NCBI RefSeq assembly: GCF_030913635.1
Contig: NZ_CP133188.1
Location: 3,038,001-3,102,000 of the forward strand
Origin: Sedimentibacter sp. MB35-C1
GTDB lineage: Bacteria; Bacillota; Clostridia; Tissierellales; Sedimentibacteraceae
Direction: 5' to 3'
Length of the DNA: 64,000 bases
A program made the position numbers and the translations under genes. Of the stretch, positions 1 to 8,259 are shown piece by piece. The stretch's first letter is position 1. Every line of letters begins with the position of its first letter. Under the pieces are notes generated by a model. That model did no database searches, was not told the origin of the DNA, and worked only from the letters and a program-made list of their open reading frames with translations.

Positions 1-80
1 CCAAATACTTTTTCACAGTATGAACCGTAAAAATAACCACCAACAACAAGAATAATAATTCCGATTAAAAATGTTGTCAT
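1..80 (-). CDS. CstA-family carrier, N-terminal fragment cut by window edge
   Basis: The minus strand reads 26 codons from an ATG at 80 to the window edge, beginning MTTFLIGIIILVVGGYF and continuing YGSYCEKVFG. A hydrophobic first helix followed by YG...EKVFG is how CstA (carbon starvation) carriers start, just ahead of their DxRxTPA motif. An AGGAGG ribosome binding site (84-89) supports the start. The gene lies downstream of the complete CstA gene on the same strand, so this would be a tandem second CstA-type carrier, probably for pyruvate or peptides. The family call rests on 26 residues. Confidence 0.55.
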   Translation of the reverse strand, partial: MTTFLIGIIILVVGGYFYGSYCEKVF

Positions 81-281
81 ACTTCCTCCTAAATATGTGT
101 ATTACATTTCAACCTTTAGTATAATGAAGAAAATTTCAAAAAAATGAAAAGGCTGATTTGTATCTAATACTAACACACATGACAAATTTCGTCAATAATT
201 TAAATTGCTATTTATTCAAAATTATGTAAAACATTTTCCTGCGCTAAATACTGCCTAAGCAGTGTAATTTAAAGCACTATA

Positions 282-318
282 ATAGGGTGCTGCAGCTATG
301 ATCTCTGCAACACCCTAT
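282..318 (-). terminator. Hairpin after cstA
   Basis: ATAGGGTG (282-289) pairs with CACCCTAT (311-318), and an inner TGCAG/CTGCA extends the stem. It lies 47 bases past the CstA stop on the minus strand. The tract that follows is only moderately T-rich. It lies between the two CstA-type genes, so it could separate their transcripts. The rest of 81-364 shows no gene. Confidence 0.5.
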
Positions 319-364
319 GCATAATAATATTATCTATTAGAATTATTAAAGATAGTTCCTATTT

Positions 365-1978
365 TTATTCAGATGTATTTTTTAACTCATCTTTTTTAAA
401 TACAATTGAGTATCCCTCTTTAGCAAGAACAACCGCAAGTACAAACAGCAGAACAGGGAATATTACCAATATATAATTTCCCGCAGCCAAATTTGACTTA
501 ATCAACAGAATTAGTGCAGTAAGTGTAACGAACAGCATAAATATCATAGGAATAGTCAGCATATGATAATTCTTGCCTGTTTTTTTGAGCCAAACTGCTA
601 TAGCAAGCAATGACAAAGCTGCTAAAAGCTGGTTAGCTGATCCGAATATAGGCCAAATCTTAGAATATCCGCCAGCAGCAAGGTATCCGCCTATCAAGAC
701 AGTTATAGCTGTTGAAACATACATATTTGACAAGACTGATTGTTTTTCGCTTTCAGGGTTATCGAAGAACTCTTGGAATATAAATCTCGCCAATCTCGTA
801 GCAGTGTCAAGACTTGTTAATGCAAATGCAGATACCGCCAATGCAACGAATGATTTTCCTACTTCAAAAGGAATGCCAAACTTAGACATAAATGTTCCTA
901 CACCACTTGAAAATACATTTACAGGCCCGCCCTTCAGCAGTTCGGTTAATTCTCCACTGGAAATATATGCAGCTGTAATGAGGGCTATTATAGCTAAAAG
1001 GCCTTCTATCAGCATCGAACCATATCCAATGAGCTTGGTGTCATTTTCATTATTTACCTGCTTGGACGTAGTACCAGAACCAACAAGTGAGTGGAATCCG
1101 GAAATAGCACCGCAGGCAACTATTACGAACAACATAGGGAACATATACTGGTTGCCTACGTAAAATCCGGTAACTGCCGGCAGTTGAATACCAGGTCTGT
1201 ATACAATAAGCCCTACTACAGCACCGGCTATCATAGCATATAACAGGAATGAATTAAGATAATCTCTCGGTTGCAGTAGAATCCATACAGGTGCCACTGA
1301 AGCAGCAAAAATATAAACCATTAAAATTAATATCCAAGTATTAACACTTAACTGCAAAGGGAACAATTGACCTAAATATACACATGTGAAAAGTAGAATA
1401 ACTCCAACAACAGTACCAATTTTCAATGAAAGTCCCTTTCGGTATACAGCATAACCAAATACTAATGCTAAAATTATAAACATTAAGGAAGAAGAAGCTG
1501 CAGCAGGAACAGAAGAAAATGTTGCCGCAACTATATTAGTGAAAGCCGCAACCACCAATATCAATGTAAGCCAGGCAAATATAGAAAATAATTGCATTCC
1601 TCTTTTTCCCATATTTGTGTGTATTACTTCACCTATAGATTTTCCTTTGTGACGAACAGAAGCATACAGTGAGCCAAAATCATGAACTCCTCCTACAAAT
1701 ATGCTTCCAATAACTATCCAAAGAAGTACAGGTACCCATCCAAATATAGCTGCCTGAATAGGACCATTTATAGGCCCAGCGCCTGCTATTGAAGCAAAAT
1801 GATGTCCTAACAATACAGCCGGTTTTGCCGGAACGTAATCTACCCCGTCATTTATTTCGTGTGCCGGTGTTTTTCTTGTTGGATCAACCCCCCATTGTTT
1901 AGCCAGCCAGGCTCCATAAGTCACATAAGCTATTACAAAAACAATAATACCAAGTAAAACTAAAAGCAATGCGTTCAT
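365..1978 (-). CDS. cstA: CstA-family pyruvate/peptide carrier
   Basis: This is a 537-residue polytopic membrane protein of the CstA family, whose characterised members import pyruvate or peptides in the cytoplasmic membrane. Visible family marks are YGAWLAKQWGVDPTRKTPA near residues 21-39, the H-H-F-A-S-I-A-G-A-G-P-I-x-G-P stretch near residues 59-73, and about 13-16 hydrophobic segments. The length fits the shorter clostridial CstA type rather than the roughly 700-residue E. coli form. The ATG at 1978 has an AAGGAGG site just upstream. A further CstA-type gene begins downstream at position 80. The substrate cannot be told from sequence. Confidence 0.9.
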   Translation of the reverse strand: MNALLLVLLGIIVFVIAYVTYGAWLAKQWGVDPTRKTPAHEINDGVDYVPAKPAVLLGHHFASIAGAGPINGPIQAAIFGWVPVLLWIVIGSIFVGGVHDFGSLYASVRHKGKSIGEVIHTNMGKRGMQLFSIFAWLTLILVVAAFTNIVAATFSSVPAAASSSLMFIILALVFGYAVYRKGLSLKIGTVVGVILLFTCVYLGQLFPLQLSVNTWILILMVYIFAASVAPVWILLQPRDYLNSFLLYAMIAGAVVGLIVYRPGIQLPAVTGFYVGNQYMFPMLFVIVACGAISGFHSLVGSGTTSKQVNNENDTKLIGYGSMLIEGLLAIIALITAAYISSGELTELLKGGPVNVFSSGVGTFMSKFGIPFEVGKSFVALAVSAFALTSLDTATRLARFIFQEFFDNPESEKQSVLSNMYVSTAITVLIGGYLAAGGYSKIWPIFGSANQLLAALSLLAIAVWLKKTGKNYHMLTIPMIFMLFVTLTALILLIKSNLAAGNYILVIFPVLLFVLAVVLAKEGYSIVFKKDELKNTSE

Positions 1979-2032
1979 ATAATAACCTCCTTTTAATTAA
2001 ATAAAACGATTGCAGATTGTTTGCATATGGAA

Positions 2033-2536
2033 TTAGAAGCTATAAACCTCCATAACCTCCTTTCCTTTTTTATTTGTTATTATTAAACCTTCATTAAGAG
2101 AGACCAATATTAATCTTATATCAGCCCAACCCTTAAATCCAAATGCGAAACCTTTATTATATTTGAATTGCTCAATTTTTTTTCTTATGTGCTCTAAATT
2201 TTCTTCATGAATTTTTTCCGTTACCATAACTCCAGTTATGGCACTTGACATGTGCTCATTAGATGGGTTTACTATTGATTCGATTGAATCTTTCAAAGAA
2301 TTTACGAATGTATTGCAGATATCTGAATTTAATTCCTTATAACATTTAATTAAACAGTACTCATTGTTTTCAAAGGCGTACACTATCGCTTTCTTTACAG
2401 CTATATACCTTTCACTTCTCAAATGGTATTCTGCAAATAAATCATATTTTAAGTCATTTATTTTATAATTTCTACAAATGTCAAAACTGTTTTGCAACTT
2501 TGTCTCGATAGCATCTAAATATTGAAAAGTCTCCAT
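2033..2536 (-). CDS. Hypothetical protein, 167 aa
   Basis: I do not recognise the family. The product is a soluble, charged, mostly alpha-helical protein of 167 residues with no signal peptide. The C-terminal part (about 130-167) has a short beta-like tail ending KKGKEVMEVYSF. It is the gene immediately upstream of cstA on the same strand with 54 bases between them, so the two may be co-transcribed. Codon use resembles the neighbours. A role in regulating or accompanying the carrier would be a guess. Confidence 0.65.
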   Translation of the reverse strand: METFQYLDAIETKLQNSFDICRNYKINDLKYDLFAEYHLRSERYIAVKKAIVYAFENNEYCLIKCYKELNSDICNTFVNSLKDSIESIVNPSNEHMSSAITGVMVTEKIHEENLEHIRKKIEQFKYNKGFAFGFKGWADIRLILVSLNEGLIITNKKGKEVMEVYSF

Positions 2537-2634
2537 TTGTGCCTCTTTTTCAAGTGATTTAGCGTTGCATTAATTGCCTTACACCTGTATTTTATCACTG
2601 TTAGCAACTTTAGTCAACGCCATTTTTTCTATTA

Positions 2635-2663
2635 TTGACATTTATTGTAAACTAAAATATAAT
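2635..2663 (+). promoter_or_regulatory. Sigma-A promoter for the 97-aa gene and arsA-like operon
   Basis: A perfect TTGACA (2635-2640) is followed after 17 bases by a perfect TATAAT (2658-2663). The predicted start of transcription is near 2670, about 47 bases before the TTG start of the 97-residue gene. Confidence 0.75.
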
Positions 2664-2716
2664 TTAGTAAATAGTATATTACAATTTGTAAAAAACACGT
2701 ATAAGGGGGCGTAAAA

Positions 2717-3010
2717 TTGAAAAATAATAACCTTAAAGAATTATTTAACAATATTAAGCTTTTCCTCCATGCCGCCACAGACGTCAGCAGTAAATCCAAA
2801 GCACTTTTAATAAAGGAATCTCATAATGAAATGGACGATTTCATTCTTCTTTGCTTTGGAGACTTGTTGGGAATACCTATTCCCACAACTTATTATTCTC
2901 TGGAACTCCTGCCCTTAATTTCAGAAGATTTAGATGGTTGGCAAAACCGAATGATCAGCAGACTATACGTTTGGCAGGAAAAATGGTCTGATTATGGCTT
3001 TGATGCTTAG
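2717..3010 (+). CDS. Small hypothetical protein paired with ArsA-like ATPase
   Basis: This 97-residue protein of unknown family starts at TTG 2717, with a GGGGG-type ribosome binding site at about 2704-2709. The first in-frame ATG lies some 37 codons in and has no such site. The product is soluble, with a helical N-terminal half and a tryptophan/tyrosine-rich end (DGWQNRMISRLYVWQEKW). It is followed after 8 bases by the ArsA/Get3-type ATPase, whose Shine-Dalgarno sequence begins at the stop codon. The two are therefore almost certainly translated together. It may be a partner or client of the ATPase, which is inference. Confidence 0.7.
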   Translation: MKNNNLKELFNNIKLFLHAATDVSSKSKALLIKESHNEMDDFILLCFGDLLGIPIPTTYYSLELLPLISEDLDGWQNRMISRLYVWQEKWSDYGFDA

Positions 3011-3018
3011 GAGGAGTT

Positions 3019-3957
3019 ATGAATAAAATTATTTTTTTCGGCGGAAAGGGAGGAGTAGGAAAAACTACTTGCAGTGCTTCATATGCAGTACACGAAGCAG
3101 GCAGCGGATTGAAAACACTGATTGTTTCAACAGATCCTGCTCACTCAACTTCAGATATTTTTGAAAAGAAGATAAATGATGAAATAACCAACATTATGCC
3201 AAATTTAGATGCACTGGAGATAAGCGGAGAAAAAGAAAGCAAGGCTTACATGGACAGTGTAAGACTTAACCTTAAGCGAGTTGTCAGCCCTGTTATTGTT
3301 AAGGAAATAAACAAGCAAATAGACGCTGCTTCCATATCTCCTGGAACCGAAGAAGCTGCTTTGTTCGATAAGATGATTGAAATTATTACCGAAAAGTCTG
3401 AAGAATACGACAGAATTATATTTGATACGGCTCCAACCGGCCATACATTAAGACTCTTGTCTCTTCCAGAACTTTTAGGCTCTTGGATTGACAGCTTGAT
3501 TGCTAAAAGAAGCAAATCAGTAAACCTTATGTCAATGGCATTAAAAGGCAAGAAAGCTTCCAAAAATGACTTGGAAAATGACGAGGTTATTAAAGTTCTG
3601 AAAAAGAGATATGACAAAGTAGCAAAAGCAAAAAAAATAATGGTAGATAACAAAATGCTGACATTTATATTTGTAATAAATGCAGAAAAACTTCCTATTG
3701 ATGAGACTGAAAAAGCTGTGAAAATTTTGGAAAAATATAATATACCCGTGGGAGGCATCATAGTTAATAAAATACTTCCTGAAGACATGGCAGACGAGTT
3801 CTGGAAAAACAAAAAAGAACAGGAAAAAAAATATTTACATGTTATTGAAGAAACTTTTAAAGACAAGGCCATACTAAAGCTTCCTCTTCAGCAGGAGGAT
3901 ATAAAATCAGATAACATAAAAATTATTGCAGATAGATTTGACAAATGTGACTTTTAA
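3019..3957 (+). CDS. ArsA/Get3-family ATPase
   Basis: This 312-residue single-domain P-loop ATPase has the deviant Walker A KGGVGKTT (residues 10-17) typical of ArsA/Get3. The switch-like STDPAHS lies near residues 37-43, and DTAPTGHTLRLL near residue 135 is the family signature. Single-domain ArsA proteins are soluble dimers that power arsenite efflux or handle tail-anchored or metal-bound clients. No arsB, arsR or arsD is present nearby, so arsenic resistance is not supported. It is preceded by a GGAGG site and directly follows the 97-residue gene. Confidence 0.85.
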   Translation: MNKIIFFGGKGGVGKTTCSASYAVHEAGSGLKTLIVSTDPAHSTSDIFEKKINDEITNIMPNLDALEISGEKESKAYMDSVRLNLKRVVSPVIVKEINKQIDAASISPGTEEAALFDKMIEIITEKSEEYDRIIFDTAPTGHTLRLLSLPELLGSWIDSLIAKRSKSVNLMSMALKGKKASKNDLENDEVIKVLKKRYDKVAKAKKIMVDNKMLTFIFVINAEKLPIDETEKAVKILEKYNIPVGGIIVNKILPEDMADEFWKNKKEQEKKYLHVIEETFKDKAILKLPLQQEDIKSDNIKIIADRFDKCDF

Positions 3958-4052
3958 AAAAATGCCGCAGGTACTTTCTTTCTCGTGATAAAATTTGTGT
4001 AATATATTGAGTAATCAACGGGGTGAGCTTTCTGATTTTGAGTACATGGAAA

Positions 4053-4564
4053 TTATGAAAATGTTTTAAAGAAAACGGCAGTGTCGGCAACTTGTACAAA
4101 CCTCTTTAATACTGCGGAAACTTCTGCACGTGTTGCTTTCCCTTGTGGGTCAAACTTATTATTATTTTTACCACTGATGACACCAGCCATTTGCATTTGC
4201 TTCACAGCGTTCTTTGCCCATGTGTTGATATTTGCACCATCTGCAAAGGTATTTTCAGCGTGTACCTTTGGCAACTTAAAGCCAATTACTTTTGCATAGT
4301 TTGCCATAATCAACGCCATCTGCTCACGGGTAATAGCACTGTCTGGTGCAAAGCTGATGGTAGAAGTTCCGTTTACAATGCGATTTTTACTTGCCCATTC
4401 CACATAGGCATATAATAGACATCAGATTTTACATCGGTGAAACTACTTTTTGTATACTTGCTTACATCTGCTTCGGCAAGTCTGCCAAGAGCCGTTACAA
4501 ACATTCCTCTTGTCATTGAGGTATTCGGTGAGAATAGCCCTGCGGTGTTTTTTGATTCATTGTT
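4053..4564 (-). pseudogene. Fragment of an S-layer-homology (SLH) protein, frameshifted
   Basis: The minus strand encodes parts of SLH repeats: N-terminal fragment with GLFSPNTSMTRGMFVTALGR (from about 4563), then SFTDVKSDVYY, then in another frame AYVEWASKN, SFAPDSAITREQMALIM, NTFADGANINTWAKNAVKQM and KFDPQGKATRAEVSAVLKRF. The two frames join at about 4411-4414, where one base appears lost between TATAT and GCCTATGTGG. The fragment begins abruptly against the stop codon of the DUF368 gene and has no start, signal peptide or complete domain set. It looks like a decayed 3' remnant of a cell-wall-anchored surface protein. Confidence 0.8.
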
Positions 4565-5371
4565 TTACCTGTTACCGGCATATCTGCCCAATGAGTATGA
4601 TAAAATAAAGCATGAAATCAGAATTATTATGTTAATCATATAGAAAAATGTCATTTCAAATCCCGGGAATATTGAAATAATTGAACCTAAAACAAGCCCG
4701 AGTATCGTATAGTACATCATGCCATACATTTTGGCAAAAAGCATTGAAATCAACTTTGCAAATAATAATACGCTAAGGATAAATCCAATACCTAAAAAGA
4801 AAAGAAACATTATCTTAAAGTTAGATATGGCTCCTATCACAAGTTCATATGCTCCTATATACATTAAAATAACAGATGCACTGACGCCAGGGATTATAGT
4901 TCCAAAGCCAATTATTAATCCATATAGGATTAAATGAACAGGCTCATTACCAGCATTCATTACAGCATTAACGGAGTTATTTCCTATATATGTAAGAACA
5001 ATTGTTAATAAAAATGATGCTATAAACGGAATCATGTATGCTTTTTTAAATCCTTTTTTATTTGCTTCTTTCACAGCAATAGGAAACGTGCCAAGCATTA
5101 AGCCTACAAATGCATATCTTGCCTCAACTTCATAATTAGCAAACAAAAATTCTATTATTCTGCTAAATGCTAAGACACCGACTACAGCTCCGATTCCAAT
5201 GGGAATAAAAAAAATTAAATTGCGTTTAAAATTTATGTTCAAATGAGCAATAAAATTAGTTATTTTATCGTAAAGCCCAAAAATAACAGCTAAAGCTCCT
5301 CCGCTCACGCCCGGAGCAATTGCTCCTGCCCCTAGGGCCATACCCTTCAAAAACCCATATATAAAGTCCAT
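4565..5371 (-). CDS. DUF368 family polytopic membrane protein
   Basis: This protein of about 268 residues has roughly eight hydrophobic segments and the DUF368 signature GAGAIAPGVSGG near its N-terminus. A second related motif, GFGTIIPGVSAS, lies in the C-terminal half and suggests an internal duplication. DUF368 members have been implicated in returning undecaprenyl phosphate across the membrane. I infer that role here from the family only. I place the start at ATG 5371, which has GGGGG spaced correctly. The upstream in-frame ATG at 5392 follows only an A-run. The stop abuts the SLH remnant. Confidence 0.8.
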   Translation of the reverse strand: MDFIYGFLKGMALGAGAIAPGVSGGALAVIFGLYDKITNFIAHLNINFKRNLIFFIPIGIGAVVGVLAFSRIIEFLFANYEVEARYAFVGLMLGTFPIAVKEANKKGFKKAYMIPFIASFLLTIVLTYIGNNSVNAVMNAGNEPVHLILYGLIIGFGTIIPGVSASVILMYIGAYELVIGAISNFKIMFLFFLGIGFILSVLLFAKLISMLFAKMYGMMYYTILGLVLGSIISIFPGFEMTFFYMINIIILISCFILSYSLGRYAGNR

Positions 5372-5465
5372 AAATTCCCCCAGCTTCTTCATCTTTTTTT
5401 TAATTATATAGAAACTCCATCATTATATCAACATTATTTTTACAAACGGTGCAAAATCTCATAAA

Positions 5466-5514
5466 AAAAAGGACAGATATTAAAACTGCCTCCAGTTAAA
5501 AATCTGCCCTTTTA
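5466..5514 (-). terminator. Imperfect hairpin terminator after rubrerythrin
   Basis: AAAAGGACAGAT (5467-5478) faces ATCTGCCCTTT (5502-5512) with an inner AACTG/CAGTT. The minus-strand read-out continues into a T-run, giving a plausible intrinsic terminator 10 bases past the rubrerythrin stop. Confidence 0.6.
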
Positions 5515-5524
5515 TTTATGTTCT

Positions 5525-6070
5525 TTAGTAATTCTCGCAGTTAATCTCATAATATCCTTGAGGATATCCGCATATAGGGCACCTCTCGGGAGCACAGTCT
5601 CCCCATACCAGATTTCCGCAAATCAGGCACACCCAAACAGTGTTGCTCTCCTTGCAGAACACCTGATTGTTCGCCATATTTTGCGCCAATTGATTAAATC
5701 TATACTGCTGGTGCCTTTCTATTACAGCTATTCCTTCAAACATATTAGCTATATCTGTATATCCTTCTGATTGGGCAACTTCAGCGTATTGCATAAATAA
5801 ATCTGTTCCTTCGTATCCTTCTGTTTCTGCCGCCTCAAACAGGCTTTGCAACACTGTAGGCATAACTCCCTGAAACATAAAACGCATCCATATATGTGCA
5901 TGCTGCTGTTCATTTCTTGCAGTCAAATCAAAAATATCTGCAATTTGTTGATATCCTTCCCTTCTGGCCATTTCACCGTCTATTCTATAACGTGTGCTTT
6001 CAATCGATTCTAGGTTATATGCATTTAGTAGATTTTTATATGTCTGGCTGTTAATAAAATCATTAACCAT
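5525..6070 (-). CDS. rbr: Rubrerythrin
   Basis: This 181-residue protein combines a ferritin-like diiron domain (about residues 1-140) with a C-terminal rubredoxin-like domain. Iron ligands are suggested by the helical ARNEQQHAHIW and IAVIERHQQYR segments, and by E residues in the first and third helices. The C-terminal CLICG (about residue 148) and CPICG (about residue 164) form the Fe(Cys)4 site. Rubrerythrins reduce hydrogen peroxide in anaerobes. The gene appears monocistronic, with an AAGGATG site upstream and a hairpin downstream. Confidence 0.9.
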   Translation of the reverse strand: MVNDFINSQTYKNLLNAYNLESIESTRYRIDGEMARREGYQQIADIFDLTARNEQQHAHIWMRFMFQGVMPTVLQSLFEAAETEGYEGTDLFMQYAEVAQSEGYTDIANMFEGIAVIERHQQYRFNQLAQNMANNQVFCKESNTVWVCLICGNLVWGDCAPERCPICGYPQGYYEINCENY

Positions 6071-6156
6071 ATGTTCACATCCTTAAATAAGTATACACTA
6101 TCTTATGTAGAAAATATTATAAGGTGTGAGAACTAAGTAAATATCACTGAGGAGCA

Positions 6157-6945
6157 TTATAAAAAATTTCTGTTAAAGCGCTGATCGAGCTTTCCATCGG
6201 CTTTTAGATTTCTATAATAATAGTCAACCATCTCTGCAGCTAAGTTGGTAGACTCATTGTAGATCTCATATAATTTTTCATTCATTTCATTGCATTCTTC
6301 AATGGGGCTATAGCTCATCAACAATCCGACCATATTTTCGTAGTTACCTGAAATCTTCAACCCCAGCATTAGAAGATTTCTCTTTACCCTGCCAGGTGCA
6401 ACAAGAAAATTCAGGCACTGTTTCATAGACTTCAACGCATCTTTTATTTCTCCCTTAGATATTTCTTTGTAAAACGATGATATTACCTCCGAATATTCGC
6501 AATCACATTTAATATGAGAGGTTGGTCTAAATAAAACAGGATTTAAATTATCTTTAAGCATGAGCACCCTGTCAAATTCCGTTTCTATGTGGCTGTGAGT
6601 AATTATCCGCCCTTCATTTTTTATTATGTACGGATGGCAATGGCTGTCAAGCACAAAATGACATATAAATCCGAATATATATGATAATGAAGCTTCATAA
6701 TCAGACGAAGCGTTTATAACATCCTTTGCATTTCCGAAAAAATCTGCGGCGATTCTTTCATGTAAATTGTGTCCTACCTTGCTTATGCGGTTTGATTTCA
6801 GCGGCTTATAATAAAACAAAATATCAGGTCCATGGAGTCCGATGTTAAACAAATCCTTATTTTTATTTATAATCTTATTAATGTCTTCATCTATCAATTT
6901 TAAGACTTCCTGTCCAAATGTGTAATGAGCATATGTAGTAGGCAT
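6157..6945 (-). CDS. Zinc-dependent phospholipase C-like protein
   Basis: This 262-residue protein belongs to the zinc-dependent phospholipase C / S1-P1-like family. Metal-binding residues are visible as YAHYTFGQ at the N-terminus, GLHGPDILFY near residue 37, GHNLHER near 60, FICHFVLDSHCHPYI near 92-106, and HSHIETEFDR near 116-125. There is no signal peptide, so an intracellular location is likely, unlike secreted toxins of the family. The start at 6945 has AAGGGTG upstream. The substrate is unknown. Confidence 0.8.
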   Translation of the reverse strand: MPTTYAHYTFGQEVLKLIDEDINKIINKNKDLFNIGLHGPDILFYYKPLKSNRISKVGHNLHERIAADFFGNAKDVINASSDYEASLSYIFGFICHFVLDSHCHPYIIKNEGRIITHSHIETEFDRVLMLKDNLNPVLFRPTSHIKCDCEYSEVISSFYKEISKGEIKDALKSMKQCLNFLVAPGRVKRNLLMLGLKISGNYENMVGLLMSYSPIEECNEMNEKLYEIYNESTNLAAEMVDYYYRNLKADGKLDQRFNRNFL

Positions 6946-7189
6946 TTTTCTTCACCCTTATATCACTTTCATATTTTCAAGCAAGTAGTTTCTCTTTCAA
7001 ATTATGGTTTTCTCCTACTTAACTTGTCAATATTATATTAATACAATTTTCTTTCTTATTCAATATTTCAGTCAAACATTTCCGCTATCAATTTCTAAAA
7101 AATTTATTCCCGCTTTTAAACGGTATTTACAACACGACAAACGTTGTTGAAATTGATTTAACAGTTTATTAGTCATAAATAAATACTTA

Positions 7190-7218
7190 TTGCTGGATTA
7201 GCGGCTCAATGGTATAAT
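7190..7218 (+). promoter_or_regulatory. Sigma-A promoter for the radical SAM gene
   Basis: TTGCTG (7190-7195), a 17-base spacer and a perfect TATAAT (7213-7218) place transcription start near 7225, about 19 bases before the ATG. It is the only clear signal in the intergenic stretch 6946-7243, which otherwise looks non-coding. Confidence 0.7.
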
Positions 7219-7243
7219 TTCTATTATTTATCAGAGGTATGCC

Positions 7244-8164
7244 ATGAACGCTAAATTAACAGACTATAAAAAACTATATGATGATTGTACGCTTTGCCCC
7301 AGGGAATGTCATGCCCGCAGAACCAACGGGCAAAAAGGATATTGTAGAGAAAACAGCAGGTTGGTAGTAGCCAGAGCTGCTCTTCACATGTGGGAGGAAC
7401 CATGTATTTCCGGTTCAAGAGGTTCGGGAACAGTATTTTTCAGCGGCTGTTCTGTAGGATGTGTTTACTGTCAGAATCATAATATTGCTGATGGTACTGC
7501 AGGTAAAATTATTACAACAGAAAGACTTTCAGAGATATTTTTAGAGCTCCAGAACAAAAAAGCACACAATATTAACCTGGTAACTCCAAGCCATTTTGTC
7601 CCCCACATTATAGAAGCTGTCAATTCCAGCCGTAAAAACGGTCTGAATATTCCTATTGTATATAATACCGGAAGTTATGAAAAACCTGATGTGTTAGGAC
7701 TGTTGGACGGAATTGCTGATATCTATCTGCCGGATTTGAAATACATGGATTCAAATATTTCTGAAAGATATTCAAACTGCAAAGACTATTTCAATTTTGC
7801 ATCCAAGTCGATTTCTGAGATGGTAAGACAAGTTGGCGAATGCGAATTTGACTCTGAAGGCATGCTGCTAAAAGGCGTAATTGTACGCCATATGATGCTA
7901 CCAGGATATCTAGAAGATTCTAAGAATATAATAAGATACTTACATGAAACTTTTGGCAGCAAAATTTATATAAGTATTATGAATCAATACACTCCGCTGA
8001 ACAATGTCAAAAAACATCCTGAGATTGACAGAAAAATAACCGATGAAGAATATAAAGATTTGATAAATTATGCTATCAGTATAGGTATTGAAAATGGTTT
8101 TTTACAAGAAGGAGAAACGCAATCCGAAAGCTTTATTCCGGAATTTAATTGCGAAGGAGTATGA
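7244..8164 (+). CDS. PflX-type radical SAM protein
   Basis: This 306-residue protein resembles the PflX group (COG1313) of putative pyruvate-formate-lyase-activating-enzyme relatives. The radical SAM cluster motif CSVGCVYC (near residues 68-75) is preceded by an extra cysteine set, CTLCPRECHARR and GYC, near residues 16-38. GSRGSGTVFFSGC is the family lead-in. The target protein is unknown, and no glycyl-radical enzyme gene is nearby, so activation of PFL is not implied. It is followed by the LD-carboxypeptidase gene 95 bases on. Start ATG 7244 has GAGG upstream. Confidence 0.8.
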   Translation: MNAKLTDYKKLYDDCTLCPRECHARRTNGQKGYCRENSRLVVARAALHMWEEPCISGSRGSGTVFFSGCSVGCVYCQNHNIADGTAGKIITTERLSEIFLELQNKKAHNINLVTPSHFVPHIIEAVNSSRKNGLNIPIVYNTGSYEKPDVLGLLDGIADIYLPDLKYMDSNISERYSNCKDYFNFASKSISEMVRQVGECEFDSEGMLLKGVIVRHMMLPGYLEDSKNIIRYLHETFGSKIYISIMNQYTPLNNVKKHPEIDRKITDEEYKDLINYAISIGIENGFLQEGETQSESFIPEFNCEGV

Positions 8165-8259
8165 TATAATCATATATTTAAACCAGCGGTTAACAAAAAT
8201 AAATTATTTTCATATACTGATATGTGATACTAATTTATTAATTCTCCGGAGGCAGAAAA

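Noticed and set aside
573-1163. 196-codon plus-strand frame inside cstA
   Set aside because: It is antisense to a well-conserved transporter, lacks a ribosome site and shows no recognisable domain.
3246-3872. 208-codon minus-strand frame inside the ArsA-like gene
   Set aside because: It is a shadow of a conserved ATPase with a clear Walker A motif on the other strand.
3019-3957. ArsA-like ATPase as the missing HypB or as arsenic resistance
   Set aside because: It carries no HypB GTPase motifs, lies 22 kb from the hydrogenase genes, and has no ars partners.
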